From positions 35,931 through 99,930 of the forward strand of contig CAJQUW010006825.1 of NCBI GenBank assembly GCA_907163375.1: DNA of 64,000 nt, written 5' to 3'. The translations under genes were made by a program, and so were the position numbers. This document shows, piece by piece, positions 30,386 to 41,473 of the stretch. This stretch comes from Prostheceraeus crozeri (Eukaryota > Platyhelminthes > Polycladida > Euryleptidae). A model generated the notes under the pieces. The model ran no database searches and was not told the DNA's origin. It was given only the letters and a program-made list of their open reading frames with translations. How positions within the stretch are numbered: the stretch's first letter is position 1; each line of letters starts with the position of its first letter.

Positions 30386-32989
30386 ATGAATTCATTTATC
30401 ACTTTCATCCTCCATATCGCTTTTCTACGATCTTGTGAGCGACTTAATATCATACCAAGAGGATTAAGATTGCGTTCAAAGACCGCCGAAGCGCCTGAAT
30501 CAGATAGACTGAATAAAAAATGGAAAGCAAAAACTCATAAATTGGAGATGGAAATGGTTATTGATCTAAGATTACATTATGAAGAGCTGTGTTTTTCAAT
30601 TCCTAAGTGTGAAAGAACTATAAAGAATTCGACTCAACCATCCATTCGCCACATTTCTTTAAAAGTGAATAAACTAGTTCGATTATCCAACTTGCAATAT
30701 CGCGAAATGTACGATATTTTTATGAATGAATTTGATTCCATAAATTTCCGATTAACTCGTCCACGTAATCGACGCTTTTCTAGAAATAAAGCACCCCAAA
30801 GACCTAATCTCACTGTTACTGATGAAGAATTAAATCGCACAGTTATTTCTTTGTCCTCTTCTTACGAACTATCACGAGAAGAAAAATTAGTGTTGAATAA
30901 AGGACTAGGGTTTGCAATTAAGCCAAAAGAATTTGATCGCTTCGATTTACTTACAAGCGCATCGAAATACTGTGCACAATTGTTACAACATGACCAATCT
31001 CATGCTACGAAAGCATATGTAACTGCCATAAAGAAAGATGTTCAGCAGATCAAAGTAAGAAGATCACAAAGTAATTTCAGCAAAGAAGAATTTGACATTT
31101 TAAAGAATTTGAAAAAGAATAATGATATTGTAATAAAGCCTGCAGATAAGGGCCGAGTAGTCGTTGTTTGGAATAAATCAGATTATTGTACAGAAGCCTT
31201 TCGTCAACTCAATGATACCACAACTTATCGCAAGGAAGAGGTTGATCAAACTTCAATTCTCCGTGAAAAAGTTACCGACGAATTAGATAGACTTGTTCAA
31301 AATGGAAAACTCTCTTTAGAAACGGCTGAAAAAATAAAGCCGCCACTTTCACCAAGAACCTCTCTATTCTATTTACTTCCAAAAATTCATAAGAACATAA
31401 CTCCTTGTCCGGGTCGACCGATAGTATCCTCATGTAATGGAGTGACAGAAAAGTTGAGCTCCTATGTAGACTCTATTATCAAGCCCCTAGCCACGCAGGT
31501 CAAATCTTATCTCAAGGACACAACGGACTTCTTGACCAAACTTAATGCACTTTCTAGTAAAATGAATGAAGACTTTATTTTGGTTGTTGCAGATGTGTCT
31601 TCTTTGTATACTAAGATTCCTCACCAAGATGGACTGAAAGCATTGTACGAAGCTCTTGAAACCAGAACTGTTAAAGTCCCAAGTTCAAAAACTATATCAA
31701 AATTGGCACACATTGTTCTAACAACGAATACTTTCCAATTCTACAACAACTTTTTCACTCAGTTACAAGGCACGGCTATGGGTACAAAAATGGCTCCAAA
31801 CTACGCGATTATTTTTATGGATTGGTTCGAAAAACGTCTTCTATCAAATGCTATCCTTAATCCAATAGTGTGGTGGAGATATATCGATGACATTTTTATG
31901 ATCTGGACGCATGGATGGGAAACCTTGCAGCAGTTTGAAGATTATGCTAATAATTTCCATCCTTCTATTAAATTCGTCTTTGAAAAGAGTGATTCCGAAG
32001 TAAACTTTCTTGATACCAGAATTTCAAAGCACGGTGCCAATCTATCCACAGATTTATACACCAAGCCAACCGATACTCGTCAATATCTGCATTTTACTTC
32101 ATGTCATCCTATCGAGCATCGTTTGCCCATTGCTTATTCGCAAGCTCTAAGAATAAGGCGAATTTGTTCAGATGATCTTCAGGCGAGACATCATTTATAT
32201 GATCTCGAAGATGCTTTGGTGCGAAGAGGTTATCCAAGAGGTCGAGTACAAAATCAAATTCGGAAAGCTCTATCTAAAGACCGAAAATTGTTATTGGAGA
32301 AAAATAGCAAAGAAAATATTTCACCGACACCTACCTGGATTGCTCCGTATCATCCTTCAACGTATGCTGATATCAAGTTTATTGCGAAAAGACATGAACA
32401 CTTTCTTGTAGGAACTGGCATTACTGCTAAATTATGGTGGAAACCTCCCAGAAAACTAAATTCTCATTTGGTCTCTTCTCGTTTATATGATAAAACAGAT
32501 AATGCGTCATTTAACAACATTGGCATTGTTTCATCCTGCAATAACTCGCGCTGCAAAACCTGCGCCATGCTCTCAACTGAAACTGAAGTGTTATCGCCTA
32601 TCACTGAACTTTCTTATAACATCAAAGCTGCTAAAACAACATGCACATCATCAAACATCATTTATGGTCTAAGTTTTCGCAATTGTAATTTTTTATATGT
32701 AGGAGAAACCCAAAGAAGTTTGAGAGAAAGAATGACAGAACATCGATTTGACGTCCGCCATGGAGATGAAGAAAGGGTGGTTTCTCATCATTGTATAAAA
32801 CATCAACACCTGGAAGAAGATTTAAGGGTGACAATACTGAAAGAAATAAAAGGAAATGATCAACAACGAAAGGTGGAGGAACTAAAATTCATTAGCCAAC
32901 TAATGACTGACTGGCCTCATGGCCTTAATATGCAGCATGTGCTACAGAGGTCAGCGATCTATGAACCTAAATCTCCTACTTCCCTATGA
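30386..32989 (+). CDS. Penelope-like reverse transcriptase with GIY-YIG endonuclease (copy C)
   Basis: The 867-codon frame has the same protein sequence as copy A, with RT motifs (VVADVSSLYTKIP; TAMGTKMAPN; YIDDIF) and the GIY-YIG block (LYVGETQRSLRERMTEH). It starts 175 bp after the terminal-repeat start at 30211, with the leader ending CAAATCTTAAATG. The exact protein match between A and C indicates either recent activity or copying during one insertion event. Confidence 0.92.
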   Translation: MNSFITFILHIAFLRSCERLNIIPRGLRLRSKTAEAPESDRLNKKWKAKTHKLEMEMVIDLRLHYEELCFSIPKCERTIKNSTQPSIRHISLKVNKLVRLSNLQYREMYDIFMNEFDSINFRLTRPRNRRFSRNKAPQRPNLTVTDEELNRTVISLSSSYELSREEKLVLNKGLGFAIKPKEFDRFDLLTSASKYCAQLLQHDQSHATKAYVTAIKKDVQQIKVRRSQSNFSKEEFDILKNLKKNNDIVIKPADKGRVVVVWNKSDYCTEAFRQLNDTTTYRKEEVDQTSILREKVTDELDRLVQNGKLSLETAEKIKPPLSPRTSLFYLLPKIHKNITPCPGRPIVSSCNGVTEKLSSYVDSIIKPLATQVKSYLKDTTDFLTKLNALSSKMNEDFILVVADVSSLYTKIPHQDGLKALYEALETRTVKVPSSKTISKLAHIVLTTNTFQFYNNFFTQLQGTAMGTKMAPNYAIIFMDWFEKRLLSNAILNPIVWWRYIDDIFMIWTHGWETLQQFEDYANNFHPSIKFVFEKSDSEVNFLDTRISKHGANLSTDLYTKPTDTRQYLHFTSCHPIEHRLPIAYSQALRIRRICSDDLQARHHLYDLEDALVRRGYPRGRVQNQIRKALSKDRKLLLEKNSKENISPTPTWIAPYHPSTYADIKFIAKRHEHFLVGTGITAKLWWKPPRKLNSHLVSSRLYDKTDNASFNNIGIVSSCNNSRCKTCAMLSTETEVLSPITELSYNIKAAKTTCTSSNIIYGLSFRNCNFLYVGETQRSLRERMTEHRFDVRHGDEERVVSHHCIKHQHLEEDLRVTILKEIKGNDQQRKVEELKFISQLMTDWPHGLNMQHVLQRSAIYEPKSPTSL

Positions 32990-33131
32990 CTTTTGTGATT
33001 TCTATTTTTATGATATAGAATATCTTGGAATATATCTTAGAATATCTAGGTAGTCTATACATGCATATAAGGAATTTTTAAAACTGTTTGTCGTTTAAAA
33101 TTGTAGGGACTAAATGTCCTCTTTTTATATT

Positions 33132-33190
33132 TCTCCTGATGAAGATTGGTCAATCTCTGTCATCTTGTTGCCAATTGAAACCGGTAGAGA
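33132..33190 (+). ncRNA. Hammerhead ribozyme, copy C
   Basis: Order: TCTC (stem I), CTGATGA, stem II with ATTGG pairing CCAAT around a long loop, GAAA, ACCGGT as a self-complementary stem III, A as the presumed cleavage base, then GAGA pairing back to TCTC. All conserved core bases of a type I hammerhead are present. PLEs are known to carry such ribozymes in their terminal repeats. Cleavage after the A would give an RNA starting just upstream of CTGAATAATTATTTCAG, the unit that starts copy C. Confidence 0.75.
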
Positions 33191-33257
33191 CTGAATAATT
33201 ATTTCAGTTTTTGATTTTTGCGACGTTTTGATCTTCTAAAAACATCAGGTAGTTGAG

Positions 33258-34286
33258 AAAGATTGGATTGTTGGTTTAAGTCCAAGTTTAAGAAATGATT
33301 TAGGTTACCTCGCTAGCGCCTTAACAAGCTATGATAATTTTAACGTTAATTACCACATAAGTGGTTATAAACAGTTAATATATCGAGAGGAAGCTTATTA
33401 TGTAGATCTTATTCCAAAAAATGAGAAGACGTTGGTGAAGAAGATTGTGATTAAGCCAAGAAAGACAAACATGACTCCTGAAACATTATTGAAGAAATTT
33501 AATTATCTCCTTCGAGTTGATGGTAAACAAGTGGCAACATTAACTTATATCAAATCATCTAATCATATTGCAATAAGTAAATTAAATGATGATGATCTAG
33601 TATTAGATTGTTCAAAAGATTTTCATCAGTTCTTACGACATCATTCTGCAGCTGTTCATGGAAAATTTGATATGCAACATTTACCATGTGAAAGGTCAAA
33701 TCAATTTGATACAGAATGGACCGTATCTTTATACAGAAAGTGTGTAGAGCCTTTAGGTGGTATCTTACATGAAACAATAGTGTTGATGCCTCGCATTATT
33801 ACTTCGGTTAAATTGGTTGTAGATTATTTAAATGAAGTGATTAATGAGCAACATATTTCATTTTCTGAAAAAGAAGGTACTTTGTCTCTCACTATAAGTG
33901 GAAAAGGTATTGAACTAATTATGGATAAAACTCTAATGGACATTTTGGGTTTTGATCAAAATATCTTTAAAATTGGTACTGTAACCAAAGCTAGCGCAGA
34001 CATGTCGCTATCGCGTCGTATTAACTATTTTCAGATATATTCCAATATTGGTGAAGATGTACGTGTGGGAGATGTTGAAGCTCCATTGCTAGCAATGATA
34101 CCATACCAGCCAAAAAGCTGCAGTATTTTATCTGAGCATACTTTCAAGAAATTGCATTATACAAAGCTGAAATCAAACTACATCCCACAAATTGATATTG
34201 CAATTTATGACGATGCTGGTGCGTTGATTCCTTTTCATAATGATGCTGTGACAAGTATCACACTCCATTTCCGAATGAAGAGTTAA
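33258..34286 (+). pseudogene. Minor structural protein, region after the Penelope array
   Basis: The long frame 33432-34286 includes KPRKTNMTPETLLKKFNYLL, FHQFLRHHSAAVHGKFDMQH and DIAIYDDAGALIPFHNDAV. The order of blocks parallels the gene at 34379-35845 (for example LRHFVRHHTPIIGSG), showing that the two are paralogues. It belongs to the penton/fibre-like family of Polintons and is separated from its 5' side by the Penelope insertion. Confidence 0.6.
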
Positions 34287-34378
34287 TGCAAAAGTATGCT
34301 AATATATTTTTCCAATGTGAATAATATGGAAAGTAAAAATAAGGAATCGTTTCTAATCTACTTGCCAGTAATGCTTCT

Positions 34379-35845
34379 ATGAATAAATTTCCCAAAAATA
34401 TACCATCAGACTATCGAGTAGAATTAAATCGTCCACTACATTTAGAAGGTGAATGGGAGGTTGGCGTTTCTAGTATTTGCTATGATAGCAATATTCAGAA
34501 TGTGAATGATTTGGAAGAAATGATATTGACTCCTCGCACCCATGATGGAATAACGATGAATAATGCATTCCAGTTCCCATACAATTTAACATCAGATGGA
34601 AAGTGGAACTATGAATGGATTCAGATAAAATCAGATTATTATGAACCATTTGGGAATGAGAAAATTATTAAGGCGTTCAATAGTGGTAATACTTTCATCA
34701 TGAAGAATAAAAATCAGAAAGCTTATGAGTTTACTATCTATCATTGGAGTGGGAGACAGTTCCTTCGCTTTCATTCTTTTACTAAAGGTCTTACACTGAG
34801 GTTGGATAATGAATTCTATCCAAATCTCGGTGTTGGCCATGGACTACATCCAACGTCAATTGCTACTGCAAATGTTAAAAAAGTTTATTCAAATCGAATC
34901 AACAAATTTCATTATAGATTTAAAATATTTGATGAAGATGTTGTAGAATGTGAAGAACGCATCATTTTGAAAAAGCGTGGTGTTCAACCTTTATCACTTA
35001 TTGAGTTATTAAAACGATGGAATGAGACTGTGGGTAAGAAGTATGGAGAGAAAATTATGGCGGACAAAAATAAGTTGGTTATTCAGAAATATAATGACAA
35101 ACTTACAGTTTATTTCTCTCCAAGCTTGCGTCATTTTGTAAGACATCATACACCTATTATTGGAAGCGGTGTAGTGTATGCTTCTCATGAATATCACACT
35201 AAAGCTGATTCAGTTAATGATGAATGGTGGGTGGACATCTATGGTGATCGCATCAAGAAAATTTACCAGTCTTATGAAGAATCTAAAGTTGCTATCAATA
35301 TAATGCCGCGTCTATATCATACAGTTGAAAGCTTCATTCATGTAGTAAATCCTTATATACAACAGAAGTTGAAGCATGTGATGAAAAGTAAATATGATGT
35401 AAAGACACACCACATTTCGTTTTCAATTGAAAATCAACGCGTTGTTCTGAAACTGGGTGATGACATTTAATGTCAATTTAGTAAAAATTTGAAAAAACTC
35501 TTTGGTTTTTCAATGCTACAAACTGTGTTTACTGCTGCGCATACGATTGGTATAGAAACACCAATGACACTTGATGAACATGAACAGCACCTTTACATTC
35601 AAAGTGATTTGATTCTACCTATTTCTGTTGGTGAGAAAAAAGAATACATTTTACGTGATTTCATTCATGATAAAGACGCTTCATATGGAATAGTCGAGAA
35701 GATGTTTGAATCTATTTTCTATCATCCCATCGTCAAACAAACTATACCTTCTATTGCTATCAAAATTACCAATGGTTTACAAGAGTGCATCCATGTGAAA
35801 GATACTAAATCCCTCGTAACTTTATTGTTTCGGAAAACAAAGTGA
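34379..35845 (+). pseudogene. Second minor structural protein (penton/fibre-like), broken
   Basis: The protein starts near 34379 with NKFPKNIPSDYRVELNRPLH then LEGEWEVGVSSICYDSN, the family's 'L.G.WEVG' signature. It continues with FVRHHTPIIGSGVV and VAINIMPRLYHTVESF. Downstream sequence to 35845 carries the C-terminal type of block seen in the paralogue. It looks broken. It is probably a minor virion component; its exact place in the particle is unknown. Confidence 0.6.
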
Positions 35846-36023
35846 AGTCATTGTGATATGTTTATTGAAATAAAAATATGTGTATGAAAAAGTCTTTTCA
35901 CAGATAAAGGGGGAATGAGCTGACTGTAGGCATATATTCACAAGGAAGTGCAATCTAAAGCGATACATAAAACAGCAATGTTTATCTACAGAAATCAACA
36001 TAAAAATACTAAGTTAAGGATGA

Positions 36024-39000
36024 TTATGCTAAGACGTCTCCTGAATGTGGTAGTGTGAGTTTAATTCTTTTGGGTGGTGGTATGTTTGTGTCAGGATGTC
36101 CATGTGGAAGAGATATGTTGTGTTCTAACCAGCACCTCTTATCCTCCCATGCTGAAAGCGCCCGTTTCCTAAAAGTATGAGTTATGATCTCATGCGACTT
36201 AGATTTTAAGATTGTCATTTTGACAAACGTTATATTTTTATTTCTATAGGCTTCCCTGAAATTTTTATGTTTCATGTTAGAGACCAATGATCTTGATATG
36301 CCTTTAGCGCACTTAATACTATCGTCTCTATCCTTTAATTTCATACTGTACATTTTTGGGCGGAGGAGAATCATTTCATCTATTTCCTTCCCTGCTGTCT
36401 CATCCTTAAAGCAGCCAAGTTTTGCCTTATTTTTGATGGAGTAGAGTGGGTGATCAGTAGGATAATTTGATTTATCAAAATATCTTTCTAAAGATTTTCC
36501 TACTTCATTGAAATTTAAATGTTTTTGAGTGGTAATACCTAAGAAGAAACTATCTGTATCACCACCCAACAAACGAACCTCTTTTACGAGAGGACATGGT
36601 TTTAGTATTTTATAAAAGAGTTGGTACATTTCAAGCTTAGAGTAATCTAGTACAGCTTGGCCAACATAGATGGGCTTGCACAACTCAACTTCAGATTTTA
36701 TCATTTTAACACCTACAAGGTCCTCATCGATAATGTCTCTATCGATGAATAGAGGTGATGAGACCAATTTCTTAAATTTTGTAACATCATTGACTAGTTT
36801 ATAGTTAAAACGTTTTCTAACATCCTCCATCGTCTTACCAAATAGACTATTATTCTTATACCTATAAAAATCCTTTTCAAAATTATTTTGGGCTAGTGCA
36901 CGTTTCTGGCTGTTGCTATCAATATATTGTTTGAGGAAGGCTTTCTGTCTAAATTTGATGATGCGGCGAACTCTTTTTAAAATCATACCCATTTCGAAAT
37001 AAAATTTTAAGATGCTAAGTGAACTAGATAGTTTTCCTTATCATATTGGGTGAGTAAAAGTTTGCGGCAAGGCTTATGGTCGGGTTGACCGCATGATTCT
37101 AAATCTTTATGAAATTGTTTCATAAAGTCGGAAAACATATCTTTGGTCACTTCACCTAATTCGGGTGCGAGTGGAAAATCTACGGTTTTATGTTTAATAT
37201 TATTTGGATAGATTAGATCTATCTCAAAATAATATCACCAATCACCTTCATCTGGAATTGCTAGTATGTTAGAAGGGTTGGAGAGATGCTGAATTTCACT
37301 ATCATCTAACCAGATAAACTCAGAGTGAGGGAGTGGTTTGGATAATGAACTACCATATAAATTATTTTGATCATAATACTTAAGATGAGTCTGATCATTG
37401 CCTACTAATTTTGATTTTAACCTATGTTTATTTACAAATGTGAGACCACCGCGAATTCCTCGCTCAAATAAATTATACATCTCCGGATCTTGTAAGAGAT
37501 GAATGGTCTCACCAGTCATTTTAAAAGCAGACTTAAATGACATGGCTGGCAGACTGACAAAGTGGACGGGATCTAACTTATCTTCTTCTAATGCCACTCG
37601 TCGAAACTCCTGAAATACATCAGCCAGCAAAAATACATCTAACTTAAGATAGGCAATCATATATTCGCCAAATGTATGGCAGTCAAATTTTATCCATGCA
37701 TCTTGTGCATGATCATAATCTTCGGTCTTACATTCTGCGCCGGTCAAATCATTTTTAAATTTATCTATGGGCGGAAGAGAAGTCTCGCCGAGTTTACTAA
37801 TCGCATCAAAATATGCATATGGAAAGACTCCTTTCCGTGAGATTTTGTGTTGGTGGAAGAGACTTTAGATTTTGTACGAGAGAGGCCAGTGATGCAGTCA
37901 TAAATTGGTAGGAATCTAAAAATTTTATATCAAAATAGACCGTCTTATTTCCTTTAGTTTAGTTAGTTAGTTAGGCACTTTTGCTGTCATGGCCATAAAC
38001 TTCTCTCTCGTTTGTGCTATTACATCAAGCTTCCACTCTTTCATTTGACCTAAACCTCCTTTTATTATCATATGGCTGTCGTAGCCCTTGAAATTATGGA
38101 AAATGACGTGTAATGTACGCCGTTTCATCCTAAGTGAAAAATTGCATTTTGAACATAGTGCGTTTCTAAATTTACCAGTGATGTGATTATGGTCGCGCAC
38201 TTTCTTAATCTTATCATCATCAAATGTTTTCCTATATTTGAGGCAAACGTTGCAACTATCAAATTTTGCTTGATCATCTGCTGTCATATGCAATGGTCTG
38301 CGATAGAGTTCACCATCATACTTTCGTTGAAATTTTACAGCCTGTTCGAGGAATTGTAGGAATTGGTAAGTACAATCCTCACCTTGCCAGACGTGCATTT
38401 TATTTTTTCTATTTTGGAAATGGTCATGCCATACTTCATAGCAGGAAATAGCTGCTGGCTTGTGGATGATATCATCGATATAGCATTCGATGTCAGCATA
38501 GATGACACGAAGAGGACTTAGTTCATCGCCATTCTCTCTATATGAAAACTCCTTATCTTTGGGCATGCGCTCCATTTGTAGTTTACCTCGCTTACACCAT
38601 TCGTAATGAGTTTCAAATTTGTTTTTACTCCTTAAGTTCCGAATGTATCTGTCACGGTAATAAATCTCTGATGAGCTAGAATTTCTTAAGTGGTGGTATA
38701 AGCGAGAAATTTTGGGAATACCGCAGTAGTGCCATTCCTCACTATCATCCTGTCTTACTAATAAAAGGTTGACAACGTGGTCATAACAACTCGAACGCGA
38801 GTTGTAGCGGACACCCTTCAATCCCTTTTCCCAAACATGGAGAACTATTTTGATGTTGTTCAATTTTTCAAATTTTTCTATATCTTTAATTTTCATATCG
38901 TCACTATTGCAGTCATCAAACTTTAATTCATTCTCCCACTGTTGATACTTACTCTTACGGTATCGGCTATACTGTACATCATTATAGTGGAGAATGGAGA

Positions 39001-39838
39001 GGACGGCATACTTAAAACATTGCGATTCGCAATCTACAGAAATGTCTGCTGCTTTATTTCTTAAATTTTACGGAAGTTTAAAGGAGCCTCGTCCAGAGTA
39101 GTTCTCTAATAAAGTGATTTTAATCATGGTGGTCTCAATACCATCAAAAACGAGACCACTATCACGCTCGTTAAATTTATCTATGTTTAATTTTAACCCT
39201 TGGATATGAAAATTTATCCAAGACTCGCAGTCTACAACTTCAGTTGCAGGAGAGGAGGGTATGTGAAACTCCAACCTCTCTACTATTTGACCAGTATGGT
39301 GGTCGATTTTTTCATATTTTATTTTGAGATAGATGAGCGCTTTCATTCTAAAATTGGCTAAATTGTTGAAGAGCGCACCAATCAAAGATGAATTTTGATG
39401 AAACCATTCTTCAAAGTCAGTAATGGTTTCTGAGGATTCCATCTGATAGTTCCTCACTAAATTATTTATCGACACTTCAGAGAGTCGGATAGAGGAGGTG
39501 CTGTTAGTATAACTATCGTCACTGTGTGTATGTCGAAGTCTATGTGAAGATAGTTCAAAATGTGACTCAAAAGACTGAATGCATAAATCGCAAGAAAAGG
39601 AGACATCGTTAACAGAATCATCCCCACCTTCGGAGATTGATGTTGACTTAGGTCTACAAACACCTCGCTTGATGTGTCGGACGAGATCACGCTTCCTCGT
39701 GAAGATGTGTCCACAGTCAGCACATTCCCGATCGTTGCATTCCCGCGACAATGTTGACATGGAGTCGCTGTTGTCATCCGACTCGCTCGAGATGGGACTG
39801 GTATCACCTGAAAGAGAAATCATTCTATCTCTGTTCAA
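36024..39838 (-). pseudogene. Protein-primed family B DNA polymerase with N-terminal zinc fingers, broken
   Basis: Reading leftward from 39838: a Ser/Asp-rich start, then two C2H2 fingers (CADCGHIFTRKRDLVRHIKR and CDLCIQSFESHFELSSHRLR), then the usual Polinton N-part (LENYSGRGSFKLP). The exonuclease follows (VIYADIECYIDDI; DHNHITGKFRNALCSKCN; FHNFKGYDSHMIIKG), then polymerase motifs: YDQNNLYGSSLSKPLPHSEF (motif A), NNSLFGKTMEDVRKRFNYKL (motif B), RLLGGDTDSFFLG (motif C, DTDS). This polymerase replicates Polintons from a terminal protein. The gene looks broken, with several breaks. Confidence 0.88.
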
Positions 39839-40282
39839 GTCTCAGTGTATTGTTACAACCTACCTTGACTCAACAACTCTAAACTTTCCTCGAGAAGGGA
39901 GGGCGTTGGTGATGAAGTTGATGCCTGAAATTGAGGAAGATGCTATTAGCCACACGTTTGAGGGAGATGACTGATGAATTCCTTAACTTACCATTTCAAC
40001 GAAATTATGTTTAAGGTTGATTCTTCAACAAGATAGAGACTTCACCCAAATAATACGTCTCAAATTTGGATTCTACTAGAGAGCAGCTCACTTGTACGCC
40101 TCAAATATAGAATTCGCTAGAGAACACTTTACTTACACGTCTCAAAGACAGAGTGAAATGACACGGATGTCACTTTACATATATATTTTCATATTCATCA
40201 TTCATTGGCTGTTGATTTTGATTGGTTGCTTGTTTATACTTAAGAATTAGGAAACATTTCAAAGTTATTATTCACAGTCAAC

Positions 40283-40732
40283 ATGACAAGCCCTCCAAAA
40301 ACAACGAACACAAAATTCTCTTCTCCATGCTCATCACCAAGGGCGCTCGTTGCACCAAACGCTCCAACAAAGGGGAAGGTGGAGAAGGTGTACCGACTCG
40401 ACAATATCAGAAAGTTGTCATTAGCAGCGGATGACGAAGAGGAGAGTGTATGTGAGAAGGAGTATCCCGACTTAACAGGCGTGAGGTGGAAGTATCTGCA
40501 GTACGATACTGATGATGTGATGGAGATCACCAGCACCAAATTCCTCCACCAATTATGGGAATGGTACACCCCTAACTCCCAGCCACGAACTATGGCGGAG
40601 TGGGAGTACATCGACATAGTGAGGCTCGCGGTAGAAGAACGATTGAAGCAAGTGAACTGTTTTTGTGATCTATGTGAAGCCAGACTCTGGGACGATATTG
40701 ACGATGAAGACCTTTTGAAATACATGCCATAA
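40283..40732 (+). CDS. Hypothetical acidic Polinton protein (149 aa)
   Basis: The frame starts MTSPPKTTNTKFSSPCSS with a low-complexity N-terminus, then acidic and aromatic stretches (ADDEEESVCEKEYPDLTG, HQLWEWYTPNSQPRTMAEW) and a C-terminal CFCDLCEARLWDDIDDEDLL. A weak TATA-like TTTATACTTA sits at about 40231 and an AATAAA signal overlaps the stop (40732). I do not recognise it. It is divergently placed from the polymerase gene, so the gap 39839-40282 probably holds both promoters. Confidence 0.6.
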   Translation: MTSPPKTTNTKFSSPCSSPRALVAPNAPTKGKVEKVYRLDNIRKLSLAADDEEESVCEKEYPDLTGVRWKYLQYDTDDVMEITSTKFLHQLWEWYTPNSQPRTMAEWEYIDIVRLAVEERLKQVNCFCDLCEARLWDDIDDEDLLKYMP

Positions 40733-40927
40733 TAAATTTTTATTTCGTATTATCTTTGCTTTCATACTGACTTACTTGAATGGGGCTTCAGTGGATGATT
40801 TAACCTTGTATACTTTTTCATTTGGAAATAGTAGCACACTTAGTTTAACTTGCAATTCTTATAACATTTCATATGGATTTCATATGTAGTGTTAAATAAA
40901 ATTTAGATAGCTTACACTTCTGATACA

Positions 40928-41305
40928 GGGATAGCAATCGACTGCGATCCATGTGTAAAGAGCTTGTTAGACTACGGAAGAGAGAAGTGTGTTATGTTGC
41001 GTGTGGCGCGTGAGTGTCCTCCCATTTCATTCCATTCATCAATTCATCTCATTGATAGAGACAGGTAGAACTCATCGTTCTCATAACGTATGCAATGGAA
41101 AGTTTTAGGTAACCGTCGACAGTTGGCTAAATGTCGGCCTGGCGTGAATGCATATTACGTTGAGACAGAGGCAATCACTTGCAAACATGACGCAGAGAGG
41201 TTTAACAAGATTGACCATTGCCGAATGTCCCTTGCGGTATACATAGCTACGGGTTCCACCGCCGCCCTTTACAGGAACGCCTGTCGGAAGGAAGTATTAC
41301 ACTGA
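40928..41305 (+). CDS. Conserved cysteine-containing Polinton ORF pair
   Basis: Two short frames in series (GIAIDCDPCVKSLLDYGREK then CVMLRVARECPPISFH; and MQWKVLGNRRQLAKCRPGVN then TEAITCKHDAERFNKID) are both kept, with few changes, in the second Polinton on the opposite strand (57513-58154). Keeping the protein sequence in both copies suggests a real gene, perhaps with an intron between the pieces. No function is recognised. It is convergent with the coiled-coil gene. Confidence 0.45.
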
Positions 41306-41473
41306 ACTTCATTTGCAACGTTCAAGTTGACTGATAGCAGATTCAACTTAATGATAGTATTCGCCAGTCTGAAGACTGCCCAGGGCAAGCCGCGAGGAGG
41401 TTCTATCATGTCTTGCCCCATGGTGGCCCTTATCAGAGGCGTTTGTGGCGTTCTCGGGGTGTGGGATAGGGAC

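Larger units (their letters stand above)
25770..33248. mobile_element. Penelope-like element array: two tandem, one inverted
   Basis: Bounded by GTAGTTGAG at 25761-25769 and 33249-33257. Copy A (25770-28748, minus) is full-length. Copy B (28749-30210, minus) is 5'-truncated. Copy C (30211-33248, plus) is full-length and begins and ends with the same 55-bp segment (gactgaataattatttcag...cttctaaaaac), a pseudo-LTR. Copies A and C encode identical 867-residue proteins, so the insertion is very recent. Head-to-tail plus inverted partial copies are usual for Penelope elements. Confidence 0.9.
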
